The notes under the pieces: model-generated
The model's input: the letters and a program-made list of their open reading frames with translations, nothing else
What the model was told of the DNA's origin: nothing
Database searches by the model: none
Part shown: in pieces, positions 19,958 through 33,400 of the stretch
Position numbering within the stretch: position 1 is the first letter of the stretch
Layout: each line of letters starts with the position of its first letter
Program-made: the position numbers and the translations under genes
Assembly: GCA_030280995.1 (NCBI GenBank)
Contig: JASXTE010000017.1
Span: 6,089,001 to 6,153,000 of the forward strand
From: Hemileia vastatrix
Taxonomy: Eukaryota > Basidiomycota > Pucciniomycetes > Pucciniales > Zaghouaniaceae
Direction of reading: 5' to 3'
DNA length: 64,000 nt

Positions 19958-20931
19958 CTCATGATCTTTACAAGGCCAAGTTCATTTGTACCATGTGCAA
20001 AAGCCATTGGAAATGCTTTAATTAAGTCCAAAATATTTGTTTTCTCAGTTTTACTTATCTGAGTGCCAAATGATGCTTTTGAAATTTCTGTTTCCAGAAG
20101 TTCCATCTCATTGGATTCTCTTCCTTTGCAAGGAATACTTATTACTGACTCAATGTTTAAGACCCTGTTAAAAGAATTTATTTTAAATTTCCTTTTACCA
20201 TTAATGCCAATTGTAAAATTATTATTATCAGGGTCTAATTTAACACCAAACATAGTCAGAATGTCATTTCCAATGATAAAAAAGCTACTACAATTAGTAT
20301 TGTCCATTGCTACAAAGTCACAAGCTACTTTAACATAACCATGTTGATGTTTAAAGAAAACAGCAGCGTTGTATCTACCAATGGGGTGTAGTACTGATAC
20401 AAATTCTCTCTAATTTTTACTTTGAAGTGTTTCAATCTTTGACTTATACTCACTATCAAATTTCTGTAATGTATTTGTTGAAACAAAAGAACCAGCAGCT
20501 CCTGTGTCCAATACTATATTTACATTTTCTCCAGAAATGTTAGCTGGAACTGTGATAGGTGTCATTTTCAAGTTATCAGCTTGTATATCTTTAATGATTT
20601 CAGCATCTTCAAAATTCATTAAAGATTCATTTGAGTCTATATTTAATATTGGAGTTTCAAAGATGGAAAAATCATCTTCCAACATACAGACTTCATTCTC
20701 ATCACTATATGAGATATTACTTTCATAATCACTTGATTCTTTACTTTTTTCTGTTTCATTTTCAGATTCATGTTGATTTTCAACAATATTTATATTCTTC
20801 TCACATTTGTGACCTATAACCCAAGGTTTATTACACTTATAACAAGTATTAGTTTCATAATTTTTTGGTACTACAGATGCAGTAGGTTTTTTCTGATTCT
20901 CCTGAAGTGTTTTTGAATTCTGATGTTTCAC
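19942..20931 (-). pseudogene. Gy-A zinc knuckle and aspartic protease
   Basis: The frame 20931-20410 contains a Gag-type zinc knuckle (CYKCNKPWVIGHKC), an acidic linker and the protease active site NIVLDTGAAGSFVS. The frame 20307-19942 continues the protease fold (WFIVGNDILT-like region read as FFIIGNDILTMFG) towards RT. A frameshift near 20400 and others separate the two frames. Gy-C carries DSGAGG at the equivalent position. Confidence 0.82.
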
Positions 20932-20959
20932 AGGTTCTTTATTTTTTTATAAGTGGTGT

Positions 20960-22842
20960 ACCTTGCTTCATACTTATGGTTTAATCATATTTCATTACAA
21001 ATATTAATAAATTCAGAATATTCACTAACCATTATTTTTCTAGCTAAAACAATGTCTCTGAAAGATATAGGTAATTTATATATTATCTTATCTCTCCATA
21101 AGTTAAAATCCATGTTTGGCTCAATAGATTTTCATATTTTATTTAAATTCATTAAAAATACCATAGTTTTGTCGCCATTCAACAGATTATACCTAGTTTT
21201 CTCATACAGTCTCCGCTGAGTGAGCCTGAATTTAGAACCTCCAAATTGTTTTTCAATTAGTTGTTTCCATTCAGCCCAAAAGTAAACTTTACACCCACTC
21301 AAAACAGCTTCAAACCATAATAAAGCAACATCCTTAAATTAAGAAATTAATTTTGATGTTAGTTCTTCATCTGGTAACTTATATGAGAATTTCAAGTTGT
21401 CAATTCTTTGAATAAAATGTTGTTAATCAGAGCTGGCTTCCCCATCATAAGTTGGGTACTGATCAATTTTTGGCTAGTTCTTTTGATTGGATTTTGTTTC
21501 ACTAATCCTAGGTAAATTCAATAACTCATTTTACTCTAGATAAATGGTCTTGTATTTCCTCTTGCACAGATTTGTGACTTACATTTGTATTTTCAGACTT
21601 GACACTACCACCAGATGGTTTTACTTGTGGTGGTATGGGGAATGATTGAGATTTATTTTTGCCAATGAAAGGATTATTATTATAATGAGTATACTTATGA
21701 TTATCCTGATTCATTAGTAGATTAGCAGTTTCAATCTCAACTTTAGTCAATCTTTGTAGTAGCTCAGAGACACTCTGATTTGTCTGTTAAAAAGATAACT
21801 TTGTTCTTGATTCAATTTTCAATAAATGTGCTTCATACAACTTTTCTAACTCACAGAATTTGTTTGAAAGCTCACTATATTTATTACTCAAAGAATCATA
21901 ATTAAGAGTTAGAGTCAAGTGTTCATTCTCTAATTCTTTATTTCTTGTTGCCAGTTGAGAAATGTTCAATTTCAAGGACAAAATTGTATCACTTGTGAGC
22001 TTAACTGTCTGTTCCTCACAATCAGTCATTCTATTCCATAATGCTGAAACAATTCTATGGAAAGTAGGATTATTATTAAAATACTCCATGTCTTCCTTCT
22101 CAATTTTTTCACTGTTTTGTGAACTTCTCATCTCACAAGTAAGTGGTGGCAACTGAGGATTAACTGTATTAATATTATAAGTAGTACTGTTGTTATTGAC
22201 AAAAGATAAGTCAGGTGTATCTACATCAAAACCTAATTTTCTCATGTCCTCCTCAATTTTCTGTACAGATTTTACATCAATAATATTACCTATATTGTAA
22301 TCATCAGTATTGTTTTCAATCTGAGAGGGTAATCTACTTACTACTGAATTTGTTCAATCCCTGATTTTTGGCACTTTTTTTCCTTTGTAGGGGTGATCTG
22401 AGGAGGTCTGATGAGGGGAAGGATCCCTGTTGCAATTGTGACTGGACCACTGCTGGTGGAACCAATCCCACTTCCATTTCTCTACCAGAATTTTTTCCTG
22501 GGAATGATGTGACTCTTCTTGGGTAGGGGGTTGTTGGCTTGGCTGCCCTACCTTTAACTCTGCCAAGGTTTGAATCATCTGTTGGAAACCCACCTTGCAG
22601 TGGTTTTGCAACTGCTTTACCTCCTTTAGCATGAAAGACATTGATTCCTCCAGTTTCAGAACCTGCTTTACCAGATGAGACTTGTGATCCTGCAGAGGAG
22701 GTGAAGTCTTTTTGATTGTTATCTTTTTTAAGAGGGAGTCCTTTTCCTCTATGCTCATTAACTCTGGTTGTGGGTAGGATTGACCCTCCATGGTGATGTC
22801 ATGGAGCAATGTTTTTAGCTTTAGACCTGGTGTTATAAACAA
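20960..22842 (-). pseudogene. Gy-A Gag region
   Basis: The frame 22842-22354 shows a helical region and the segment VEKWKWDWFHQQW followed by HPYKGKK, shared with Gy-C (SKWQWDWLNTQW, then HPYQGGK). After a TGA the same frame resumes at 22245-21787 with a long coiled coil. The capsid part (about 21520-20960) is recognizable from the minus-strand complement of W-rich capsid sequence, but no long ORF remains. No CAGTTGA-type leader hairpin array like that of Gy-C is present upstream. Confidence 0.75.
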
Positions 22843-23350
22843 GTTCTTTAATTAAATTGTACTTTTGAGCACTCATTGCCTCTTCAAATAACAATTTTAC
22901 ACGTCTGCAAAAGAGAAAACCTATATGGTAATTTGTAGACAAAAAATATTAGCAATACAATTACTAATAAAAGCTCTGGAGCTTACCCTGTATTTATATC
23001 TTTATTTATTTAAATAAAATATAAGAAAAATTCAAAAAAATCTGTTAAAATAAAATAATAAGTTTAACTAGACCTTTATAAGGGTGAATAATTAGCTTAC
23101 CAAGCTTTAACCAAATACCAAGTGAAATTGGGTTTATATTGGGTACAGTTACTACTGTAAATACCTAATTTTTATTATAAAAAATTAGTAAAATTATTAT
23201 AAGGGTTCTTTTCCGCAATCACTGAGTTATGATGACCCACTAATATGCTGAAGACCCAAATATTTGGTTTATTTGAGATATACTAGAGAAAAAATCACGT
23301 CCTAAGGCTTATACTAAAAAATAAGTAATAACTAAGGAAAGACCCTCAAT
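22843..23350 (-). other. Gy-A leader between 5' LTR and gag
   Basis: This is AT-rich non-coding sequence. Directly next to the LTR, the sense strand reads ATTGAGGGTCTTTCC, similar to ATTGGGAACCTTTCC at the same place in Gy-C, so it is the likely primer-binding region. Confidence 0.55.
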
Positions 23351-24528
23351 TGTCAGTTTGTGCTAGTATATAAGTATAGTTTAATAGTAAATATTAATGG
23401 TCCAACTACTTATTGATAAATGATTTAGTGATTAAACCTCAGGGGAAGACTAATAAAATAGTTATTCTCAATTTAAACTCACAATACTTGGATATTATGT
23501 GTGCTAGTGGTGGAAAATAGAATAATAAAATATATTTTATAGCTTATATAAAGATAATATCAATTTTTAAAGGCTTTGTAATATATTTATATATGATAAT
23601 AATTGTGTTGTAATGTTTATTTGAGCTTTAGTAAGTAAGTGATGTCTAATAACCGTCAAAATCCTCCCTTACTTATACCAAAATCCACTGGAGTGCACAG
23701 ACCTTCAATCCAGATGATGTCACTGCTATTCCCGGCAATTACAGCACTGTGAGGGCTCATCACCTCCCCATGGCGTCCACATCAAGCATTTTCAACACCC
23801 AGACCTCCAGTAAGGACCCTCCATCACAATTAATGATACCACAGACCAATACCATAAATAGAATAAACTGATAAAAGCGGATACCATAAAGAAACAGGTA
23901 AAATAGCTCATCCAAAGAGTATATAATGAAACCCAAAGCAGATAAAGGAACCAAATTAACTATCCAAGCTCCCATTAACATCCCCAAGCATCCATATTAA
24001 CCCAGTAATCATATCCCAACCCATAAATCTGTGAAAATCCATCCAAGGAAGCAGATTAAGTTGTCCAAACTGGATATATGCGCCTGAAATAGGTGTATAT
24101 GCTTGTGTAGGCGTTGTGAGTCCACTAAATATGCCCATATGACCTAAAATAAGCAGAAAAATAAAGTTTATAGGCTATTAAGAGGTTGGAACCCACTTAT
24201 AGACCTAAATATACATAATATAACTACATATTTCACTGAATATGAAGTTTATGTATACATATAAGTTTATGTATGTCTATAATTACATAATATCACTTAA
24301 GATAAGTATATTATGACTCAATTAACACCTTAATAAGTATTATTAGGCTATGGATAAGCTATTTAAATTACTGTAAGTCATATAATAGTGTAATAATTAT
24401 ATATATATGTATTATAAACATATATATAAGTGTTTTAACATTATTTTTAAGATAAAAGCTTAATGTAATTAAGGTTATCTTATTTTAAACATAAGAATTA
24501 CTCAGTCATGGAGATACCTAGGCTGAAA
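23351..24528 (-). repeat. Gy-A 5' LTR (right copy)
   Basis: It is uninterrupted, 1178 bp, and homologous to 3619-4759. On the plus strand it starts TGTCAG and ends GGCTGAAA, where the last C of the TGACA terminus has changed. It preserves the empty site for Harbinger A around 23385. Confidence 0.87.
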
Positions 24529-25740
24529 CCTTCCCACTCACTCAATTGGACTCTAGGCAGGTGGCCCCTCTCCCTCCCTGTCCCCTCCTCTGTTTTCTAC
24601 ACAGATAGGAACCTCAAAAGTAGAGGCTAAGGCCAAAGTTCTCAAGCTGCTTTCTGTATACCCCCCACTCTCCTATTACATCTACACTGATGGCTCTAAG
24701 TCTCAAGAAGAGGCCTTTGCTTCTGCCTTTGACCCAGGACAGAACTTACCTTACATGGCACATCTGGGTGATCCCCACCTTTTCTCAGTCTTTGAGACAG
24801 AACAGGTTTGAATCTACCTTGGACTGTGCCTTTTCCTTGACAATCCATTTAACCCATTGTAAAACTCTCTTACCTTAATGACAGAAAATCAGTCAGTAAT
24901 CAGGGCCCTCTCTTCTGCATCCCCATCTACTTTTATCTCCACAACCTTTGCATCAATCACATCTGCGGTTCACTCAATACTTTGCTCTAACCCCCTGATA
25001 TCCCTCAATGTCCGATAATTCCCCAGACATTTTGGGATTCCAGGCAACAAAGTAGCAGATAAGCTAGACAGTGGCTCTCACCTTCTGGCATCCTCAGCTG
25101 GGTCCTTTCTTTCTTTTTTTCCCCCTCCACCTTCCATATCCGCACTTAAAACCCACGTGAAAGCACATTATAAAAATCTTCTTTTTTCCCTCCCCTCATC
25201 AGACACAATGAGGAAACTCAGGGGGAAATTTAACCCCCTGGGAACCCTCAAAGTGCTTGTTGACCTTCTGAAATCCAAAGCTATGGTCTTTGAGAAATTC
25301 TGCTCAGGGAATTCTCCTTTGAAAAATTTTTATTTTGTTTCAAGGCCGTAGATTCCCCTATTTCCTTACATTGTACACTTAACGCTCCAGATACCCCTGA
25401 ACACATCCTCCTCTTCTTCCCCGCTCACAAGGTGGAACATAAAGCTCTCTTTGGTGACGCAAAAAAACATAAAATCCCTTTCACTACTTCTGCTCTTCTC
25501 TCTCCTACTCAAGTTACCAGACAAGTAGCTGCGTTTCTCATTAATACTAATAGATTCCCTAAAAATATTCCACTTTCCCAGTAGTCCTCTAGCTTTTTTC
25601 CCCCTTTTTCAAATGCCTGGATTTACACCATGGCTGTTTCCTCCCTTCCCTGTAACTACCTCTTATATATGTTTCCCCCCTTCATGCCCCTAGCTGGGTG
25701 AGATTGTATGAAATTTTTTAAAAAAATTGTGAATTCCACC
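24529..25740 (+). pseudogene. 3' part of a non-LTR retrotransposon (LINE): RNase H and C-terminal zinc region
   Basis: Translation in shifting frames gives an RNase H domain with YIYTDGSK (first Asp) at about 24678, an ENQSVIRAL segment near 24887 and a FGIPGNKVADKL segment near 25032. Downstream is a gag/pol C-terminal block with TLNAPDTPEHILLFFP, a CCHC-like remnant typical of fungal Tad1-like LINEs. Several frameshifts and stops are present. RT and endonuclease are absent, so this is a 5'-truncated, inactive copy that starts right at the Gy-A LTR edge. Confidence 0.72.
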
Positions 25741-26785
25741 AATTTCTGGAATGTCAAAGAAAACGCCATGCATCAGTTTTGACTTGACTCACCTACAACC
25801 CACCAAATTTCCTCTTGCTAGATCTTTATTTTATTTTATTTATTTATTTTTATTTCATGAAATCTCACATAACTTTGGGTATGAAGGAAGAGGAGACAGA
25901 GGTAGACTAAATACAAACTACACTTAGAAACATAATGGAGATAAGAAGTGTGAAATATAAAGGAAGTTAAATAGTATTATTAAGAGAGAGGGACATTATG
26001 ATTGATCTTAACTTGAATCATTTTTTATATCTGATTGTACTCAGTTTTCCTCATTAAAGTTTAAAATAAATCCAAAATGCACTTGTGTCTTTGTTCTAAG
26101 TGTTCCACAAATTTTTATATTGATAAACATGGAGTCACCCAACATGGCATGTATATACTTGCTCAAAAAATGAAAGTGACCTGATGTCATGTGCCATGTT
26201 TTAAAAAGTTCTAAAGTACCAAGCAGTAGACACAATGCAAGATGGGTTGGTTTTTCTTTTCAATTTATAAAAAAGAAGCACCTTCCACTTTTATTTGAAA
26301 GACAGTGCAATAATGTGTAATACTAATATCTGAATAGATAGTTTATAAGTTGAGAGATAAGTTAAAAGATAAGGAAAAGAAATATTACTATCTGGATATT
26401 TCTATTCTTAATAAGTGCTAGTATCCACAGCTACTCCCTCTTGAAGCACTCTCTTTGAATATGGCTTATTATAGAAATAAAATAACTCTAATAATAGTTT
26501 ATCCTACTGAATCTATATATTCTCTCTGTGTTGTGTTTTTTAACTATACTATATGAAATACACACACAGACGCATGAACTCTAAAAGACTCAGAATATCT
26601 CTAATATGTTCTTAAACACTTAATTGCAGAGAAATACAATCTATTACTGTTATCAGAGTAACCACAAAAATAGACAAATCACTATATATTACAATATATT
26701 TCAAAAGTATATATTATGAGGTTCTAATGTTTGTGATCTAATGAATGATTTGAAAAATAATTTATCTACCTAACGACTACTTCTC
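25741..26785. other. AT-rich non-coding stretch
   Basis: I see no gene, RNA gene or recognizable repeat here. The ATTTTATTTATTTAT run near 25830 could be a decayed retroelement tail. Confidence 0.5.
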
Positions 26786-26790
26786 CTCTC

Positions 26791-27590
26791 TGTCACGCGC
26801 CACGTGACACTCAAGGCAAAAGCAGCTCATTAAATCAATAATACAGAGGTCTAAATCCATACTCGAAGTGCAGGAAGCAATTCTACATAGCAACTGCAAC
26901 TTTCCTTTGTGTACTCACTATTCAACCGTGCTCGTCTAAACTTTAAATCTAGATTAGTCAATCTCTCAATAGTGTGTTTTAGTCTTTTCCTAAATAAGCA
27001 ACACACAGCGCAATAGTCAATGTAATAGTCCGCTAAAAGGTTTATTAAGTATCTGTGGGTTATTTAAAGGGGTAGTGAGCATGGACGGGATGGTTAGTGG
27101 AGGATTAAAGGGTTAACAGATGTTAGTGAGGAGGGTCCAGGTGTAAGTTTGGTGGTCTGTGGTGTGTGGAATGATGGATGGGTATGAGGTCAATTTGAGG
27201 AGGAGTAAAGGATATAAAAAGGGGTTGGGTTTTGGTTCGCATTCTTTAGAATTTAATTATAAAACGTATATATAGTTAATAGTTGTAAAGCTTCAAGTTA
27301 AATCATTATTATTGTATCTTTCCTTATTTTTCTCATTAATCATTTCTATATCCTAAATCTTTGATTATTGAGTTTCCAACCCTTTGTGAGATCTTAAGAA
27401 TATTAATATTACATTTAAATTATATTAGAATTCTTATTGAACATACCTCGAAGCAATAGCTCTTCCTTTGAGTCATCTTGGAATCACTTCCTCAAACATT
27501 TCCTCTGTGCTTCAAAGAAGTTTCTAAACTACTCTCCTCATCTCACTTCCAGGAACACCCTCGACCTTGTGCGTAGGTTTTCCGGTGACA
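26791..27590 (+). mobile_element. solo LTR of the Gy-D family
   Basis: An 800-bp LTR starts TGTCACGCGCC and ends CCGGTGACA, flanked by the perfect 5-bp duplication CTCTC (26786-26790 and 27591-27595). It aligns with 28342-29131 and 45388-46175, and in reverse with 61348-62124. A TATA box (TATAAAAA, 27213-27220) sits upstream of the predicted transcription start. No internal sequence remains, as expected after LTR-LTR recombination. Confidence 0.88.
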
Positions 27591-27595
27591 CTCTC

Positions 27596-28341
27596 CTTAG
27601 ATAGCCTTTCCTTCTTATATTTTTCAGTGCTTCAGACATGGTTTCCTAGTGGATCTCCACTGCTGTCTCTAGCGCCACATTAGTAAAACAATAACTAATC
27701 CATTAGTAAACTAAATACACTGCTTGTAACAACTACAGCACCTAAAAATACCCTATGCTTACTAAAAATAGTATTAACTTGTTTCACTCATTTTCCACAT
27801 GCATGCTTATGGCTGTACCTTGCATTGTTTCAGTGCTACTTCCTATGTTGACACCTTTCAGTGCTGATCCTTGTCTCTTTGACTCTTGGGTGGTTTTTTT
27901 GTGATCAAGTCCTAATCCTCCTCACTTCATTACTAATTCCATAGTTCTGACAATTCACTTAACTAGTTAGCCTCTGCAACTTACATTACCTCTTTCAGTA
28001 AGTTACCACACTAGCCACTGTGCAGTATACTATGTACTTGAGGCCTTCCTTGAGCCATAATTTCTTCCTTAACAAATAACACACAATTATTGGAAAACTC
28101 AAATCCATAATCTTCAGCGCTTTCACTCCTAAGATGATAACACATAATTCCCTTTGTGAAGCACATCTTTCTGCAAAATCCAAGTGCACAGACCCAAATC
28201 CTCTTCCATGCTTCTCTTTCCCTTTGTTCTTTTAAAACCATAATCAAATATTTATAATAGCGCTATCTACTGCGCTATGATTCCCCATAGTTCTTCCTGG
28301 GATAAACAAGCTGATTGGTCCAAAAGACAAGTTACCTGCAA
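27596..28341. other. unassigned non-coding stretch
   Basis: Short frames on both strands lack any recognizable motif. No repeat shared with the rest of the window was noticed. Confidence 0.5.
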
Positions 28342-29131
28342 TGCACGTACCACAATGTGACACTTGAAGCAAAAATACCTCAGTTACACCACTAGTCCAG
28401 CCTAACTCCTAGCAATACGCAAAAAGAAATATTGAAAAAATTACATTCTATTGTGTTCTTGAATTAGCTGCACCATTCAAACTATAAATTATCCTAAATT
28501 TAAATACACTTATACTTTTCAAACATCAGCAATCTATGCTTGCTATAGCACTAAAGGCAAGGCAATATCCAAAAGGGGTAATTATGGGTCTGAGGGTACT
28601 TAGGAGGTCTGGGAAGTAGGAACAGGAAAGAAGGATTATAAGGTTAGATTAATTAGTAATTGGGAACTCCAGTAGATTAAATGGGTCTGCAAGTAATATG
28701 GTGGCTGGTTGGTTAATAGGTCAGTGCAAGGAGGAATAGGATATTAAAAGGGGGTTAATTTGGTCTGACTTTATCTAGAATTAAATCGTAAAACATATTT
28801 TTGATAGTAGTTAAACTCTTGTTAGGCTATTATTATATTTGTCCTTTTATTTCTTAATAATCAATTTTATTTAAATCCTAAATACTTAAATCTTCCCATT
28901 GATTATTAAGTTACAACCCTTCATGAGAATTACCAAGATAGTTAGTGTTCTTACATTACACAGTAAACTATTCCTCAAAGAATATTAGAAACTAGTCTAA
29001 TTACTCATTTCTATCTTTAAATCACTTCCTCAAAGTAATCCTCTGTGCTTCAAAGGTGTAGTCCCCCTCAACCTTTTATCACACTTACTTTGGGATCATC
29101 CTCAACATTGTGCATAGGTTTTCCGGCGACA
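28342..29131 (+). repeat. Gy-D 5' LTR
   Basis: It is homologous to 45388-46175 over its length and ends CCGGCGACA. The first about 20 bases are diverged from the family start, so the left edge is approximate. Confidence 0.8.
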
Positions 29132-29196
29132 GTATAATTTAATTCTCTGTAGTTCACATTCTTTGTACTACTACAATTTACGAGTGCTAAATCTAA

Positions 29197-30389
29197 ATGG
29201 CGCCTGTTCAATGCACTCCTCCTCCCATTGGTCCTACTACTAGAGCTTTCACTGGGGATAGACAAGCCTCCTTAAGTCCTGTTTCTTGCACTCACTCCCT
29301 TAAACCTCTTGATGTAAGGGAGCACAAACATTCCATTAAATCTTTAGAAGACATCCCTCAGGATTTTGAGGATCTCAGTGAAGAAGATGAAGGCAAGGAT
29401 ACTATGCATGAAGCACCATCAGCCCCAACTGCCAGACCTTTGGGCCAATCTTCAATCTGTGACCAAAATGATTCATTGGAGGACTTCATTAAACTCCTGG
29501 TTAAAACACTTACTAGTCCTGCCTCATATGAAGGATCTAAATTCAAAACTCCTTCAATTAAATCTTCAGATAAGTTTGATAGAGAGCATCCTGAAAGATT
29601 GTGTCCCATCTTGCAGAAATGCAAGCTACTATTCCACAATGATCCTTAAACACTTATTACGGATTACTCCAAGGTCATTCATGCCTCTTCTTACTTATCA
29701 GAAAAGGCATCACGGTGGTTTGAGCCTTATCTACTCATTCTTTCTTCAAGAAAACCTCACTTACTCATTAATAATTGGGAAAAGTTTGAGGATCAACTTT
29801 TTACGTTGTTTGGTGACCCCAATGAAAACGACAACATGGAGATCAAACTTGATTTCCTTCACATGAGCAATAATGGTAAAGATTCTAAGTATATCTCAAG
29901 TTTCAGGGCTCTACAAACTCCAGTTAGTTGGAATGATGTTGCCCTCAAATATCATTTCAAAAAGGGACTTCCTTTGAGGATTCTAGACCAATTGAATCTT
30001 CACAGGCATAAAATAGAGAGTTTGATGGACTTAATGGATAGGACCCTCAAACTCAACACCGCGCAGCAAGGATGACTTAAGCAAAGGTGTCACACACAAA
30101 AATCTCATGGTTCAAATTTAAAATCTGGGCCTCCTTCAAACAATTATTCCCAACCAACCCAACCAACCCAATCCAAACCCAGTCACAAGGGAAAGAAAAG
30201 TTTAAACCTAAAAGCTTGACTCCTGGCAATATCAGTAAGGTATTGGACCCAAAAGTGGAACTAAAAGAAGCTGAAAGGAAAAGATGGGCAGATAATGGGT
30301 TATGTATGTATCGTGGGGGTAAACACAAGTTGGAAGATTGTGCAAAATTGGAGCAAAGGAAAGGTAAAAGCTTAAAGTCAAAAAACTAG
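29197..30389 (+). pseudogene. Gy-D gag
   Basis: Three successive frames give a Gag-like protein: 29197-29649 (MAPVQCTPPP start, acidic region), then a capsid segment through 30075 (SRWFEPYL, then WEKFEDQLFTLFGDP), then 30087-30389 with a zinc-knuckle remnant CMYRGGKHKLEDC, where the second Cys is Arg. TAA at 29647 and further frame changes disable it. It is preceded by a 65-nt leader after the LTR. Confidence 0.8.
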
Positions 30390-30499
30390 AGAATAGTTTA
30401 TGTGTGTGCAAAGCAAACTATTTTATTTCTCCCAGTGCACAGAACGCCCATTTCTTAAGGACTGGAGTTGCCATTAACCATTTGAGATTTGTTCTTTTT

Positions 30500-33400
30500 A
30501 AGCAGGGTATACCCTTCAGTTGTTTCATTGACTCTGGAGCTTCAATTTCATTTATCAGTTTATCTTTTTCTGAAAAACTTTAGCTGAAATTTGTAGATAC
30601 CAATCAAATTCCAATTTATTTGGTTGAATCAGAGGAGCCCAAGTATTGGCTTAGTAAGAGAGTTTTATGGGTTTTCAACTTTCCAAATTTTCCTTCCTTT
30701 GAGTGGGAATTTGCAGCCTTGGATGCCCTAAGAAAGGACAATACCATTCTTGGCCATGACTTTTTAATGCATTGGAATCCTAACATTAATTGGTCAGAGG
30801 GATTGATCACCCCTTGTTCTAAGCATATTTCTGATTCTTCAATGCGGGTCAACAGGGAGTTAAACAACCTGTCTGACCATGTCCTTCTAGAGGAAATATC
30901 TCTGCCAGATGATTTGAAACCATCTAATTTTTCTCTAAATGAGAATTCAGCTAACCTTTCTAGCTTGGTTACTTCACTTGAAGAGGTTTTCAATAGCCTT
31001 GAGGTAAACAATACTTTCTCTTTATATTCAGGTCTACCCTTGACAGACTCCTTTGATAATGAAGAGGATGACTAAATCAATATTGAAGCCATTAAAGTGA
31101 CTCTACTGGAAGTTTATCATGACTTCCTCAACATATTTTCAGTCTTTAAGGCCAAAAAGATACCGCCTCATTGACCCTACTATCATCAAATAGAGTTAGT
31201 AGGTTTAGTACCTTTGGCAGGTCCAGTCTACTCCCTATCAAAGGATGAATCTCAAGTTCTTCAAGACTACATTGCAGAGAATGTGGCAAAAGGTTTCATT
31301 TGAGCCAATGAATCCCCAACCAGATAGCCAGTTCTTTTTGTCAAGAAAAAAGATGGAAGTCTTAGGTTGTGTGTTGATTATAGAAAACTCAATGCAGTGA
31401 CTAAGAAGAATGCATATCCAGCTCCTCCTATGTCTTTAATCTTTACTTTGTTTACTGGTGCTAATTTATTTTCTAAATTGATCTAAGAGGAGCTCATAAA
31501 CTTATAAGGATCACTGAAGGCCATGAACCTTTAACAGAAATGCACACTAGGTTTGGTAGTTTTGAATATTTAGTTATGCCTTTGGGTTATGTAATTCACC
31601 CTCAACTTTTCAAAATTTTGTCAATGATATCTTTAATGATGTTTTTGAACAATTTGTTGTTGTCTATTTAGATGATATTTTAATTTTTTTGAAGACCCTC
31701 AAGGAGCATATTGAACATGTCCAACAGGTTCTCAATTGTCTTTGAGTGCATGGGCTCTATGCCAAGCACACTAAGTGTGAATTCCACCTAAATTCTATTG
31801 ACTTTTTAGGTTTTACATTATCCACTGATGGCCTTTTCATGGATTATAGAAAATTTAATAAAATATTGGAATGGCCAGAGCATATATCTGTAAAATACTT
31901 ACAAGGGTTTTTAGGTTTTGCTAATTTCTATAGAAGATTTATTAAAGATTACTCTAAAACTATTACAAATCTCACATCCCTTCTTAGAAAAGATATTCCC
32001 TTTGTTTTCACTGATACAGCACAAAAGGAATTCAAAGAATTGAAGTCTGTGTTCACCACAGCTCCAATTCTTCAACATTTCAATTCTTCTACTTTGACAA
32101 TTGTCAAGACAGATGCTAGTGATTATGCTATTTCAGGGGTTATATCCCAATTAAATCCTGAAACAAAATTGTTTCATCCTGTTGTATTTAAATCACGCAA
32201 ATTGATCTCAGCAGAGTTAAATTACAAAATTCATGATAAAGAGTTACTTACTATTATTCATTGTCTGAAAAAATGGTGTTCATTTCTTTTCAGCATTAAT
32301 AGTTCTTTTCAAATTTTAATGGATCATAATGCTTTAAAATACTTTATGTCTTCCAAAATCTTGACGCAATGTCAAGCCAGATGGGCTAAATTCTAATCTA
32401 AATTTTCTTTTACTATTACGTATTTCCCAAGAAAAAATTGCGTAGTTCCAGACATATTATCATGTCGAGACAACATTTACCCAGAGCAGGGGGAGGTATT
32501 TGCTAACAAGAATCCAGAAAATGTCAAATTATTATTCAATGAATCAATGTTAACAACTAATCAACTCAATACAATGGCAACTCAAACAATTCAAAATAAA
32601 CTATCCAAAATTCAAGAAGCTGAAGAAAAAGATGATTATTGTGTAGGGATTGAAGACAAAATACTCTAAAAGCAAGGGGCCAAAAGATTCAGTATTGAAT
32701 CAGGTCTATTAGTCTTTAAAGGTAGAGTAGTCATCCCTAATGATAAAAGTATATATTTATGGATTTTCAATAGTAGACATGATTCTCTGTTAGCTGGTCA
32801 TTTTGGGGTTGAAAAAACCTACCAGTTAATAGCAAGGTATTTTTTCTGGCCAGGAATGACTAGAGAAATTAAGGCCTATATTATAGCCTGTTATGAATGT
32901 AATAGGAACAAGTTGCCTTAACATAGGAAGTATGGGTTGCTTCAACCACTTCCAACTCCCTCTAAACCTTGGGAATCAATTTTGATGGATTTCATTTCTC
33001 AATTACCTCCATCAGATAATTTTTATAGTATATTAGTTATAGTAAATAGATTTTCTAAAATGTCTATTTTCATTAAAACTGTTACTACTGTGACAGCAGA
33101 GGATTTAGAAAAATTATTTCTAGAAAATGTATTTTCTAAACATGGATTACCCAATGATATAATTTCAGATAGGGTTTCTTTGTTTGTTTCTACTTTCTAA
33201 ACTCAATTATGTAAAAAATTAAATATTACGAGGAATCATTCTACTGCTTATCACCCTGAAACCAATGGGCAAACGGAAAGAGTCAATCAAATCCTCAAAC
33301 AATATCTTTAAATTTATATTAATTATCAACAAGATGATTAGAACACATGGTTACCATTGGCCGATTTTGCTTATAATAACTTGACACATTCTTTGACAAA

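Larger units (their letters stand above)
378..24528 (-). mobile_element. Gy-A: degenerate chromovirus-type Ty3/Gypsy retrotransposon with nested insertions
   Basis: This is a full-length but decayed LTR retrotransposon on the minus strand. The 5' LTR is 23351-24528. Gag-pol remnants run from about 22842 down to 17714 and continue at 5579-4920. The 3' LTR is 4759-3619 plus a scrap at 403-378. Two younger elements split it: Gy-B (5580-17713) in the integrase gene and Harbinger A (404-3613) in the 3' LTR. It is related to Gy-C by protein similarity across protease, RT, RNase H, integrase and chromodomain, and both have LTRs beginning TGTCAGCC in the sense direction. Coding lesions and LTR divergence make it older than Gy-B and Gy-C. 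Confidence 0.85.

Noticed and set aside
24690..25351. Two ORFs as independent small genes
   Set aside because: They are pieces of the RNase H and C-terminal region of one truncated LINE in different frames.
28011..28247. Short minus-strand frames between the solo LTR and Gy-D
   Set aside because: Two overlapping frames of under 80 codons, no motif, no splice context that extends them.
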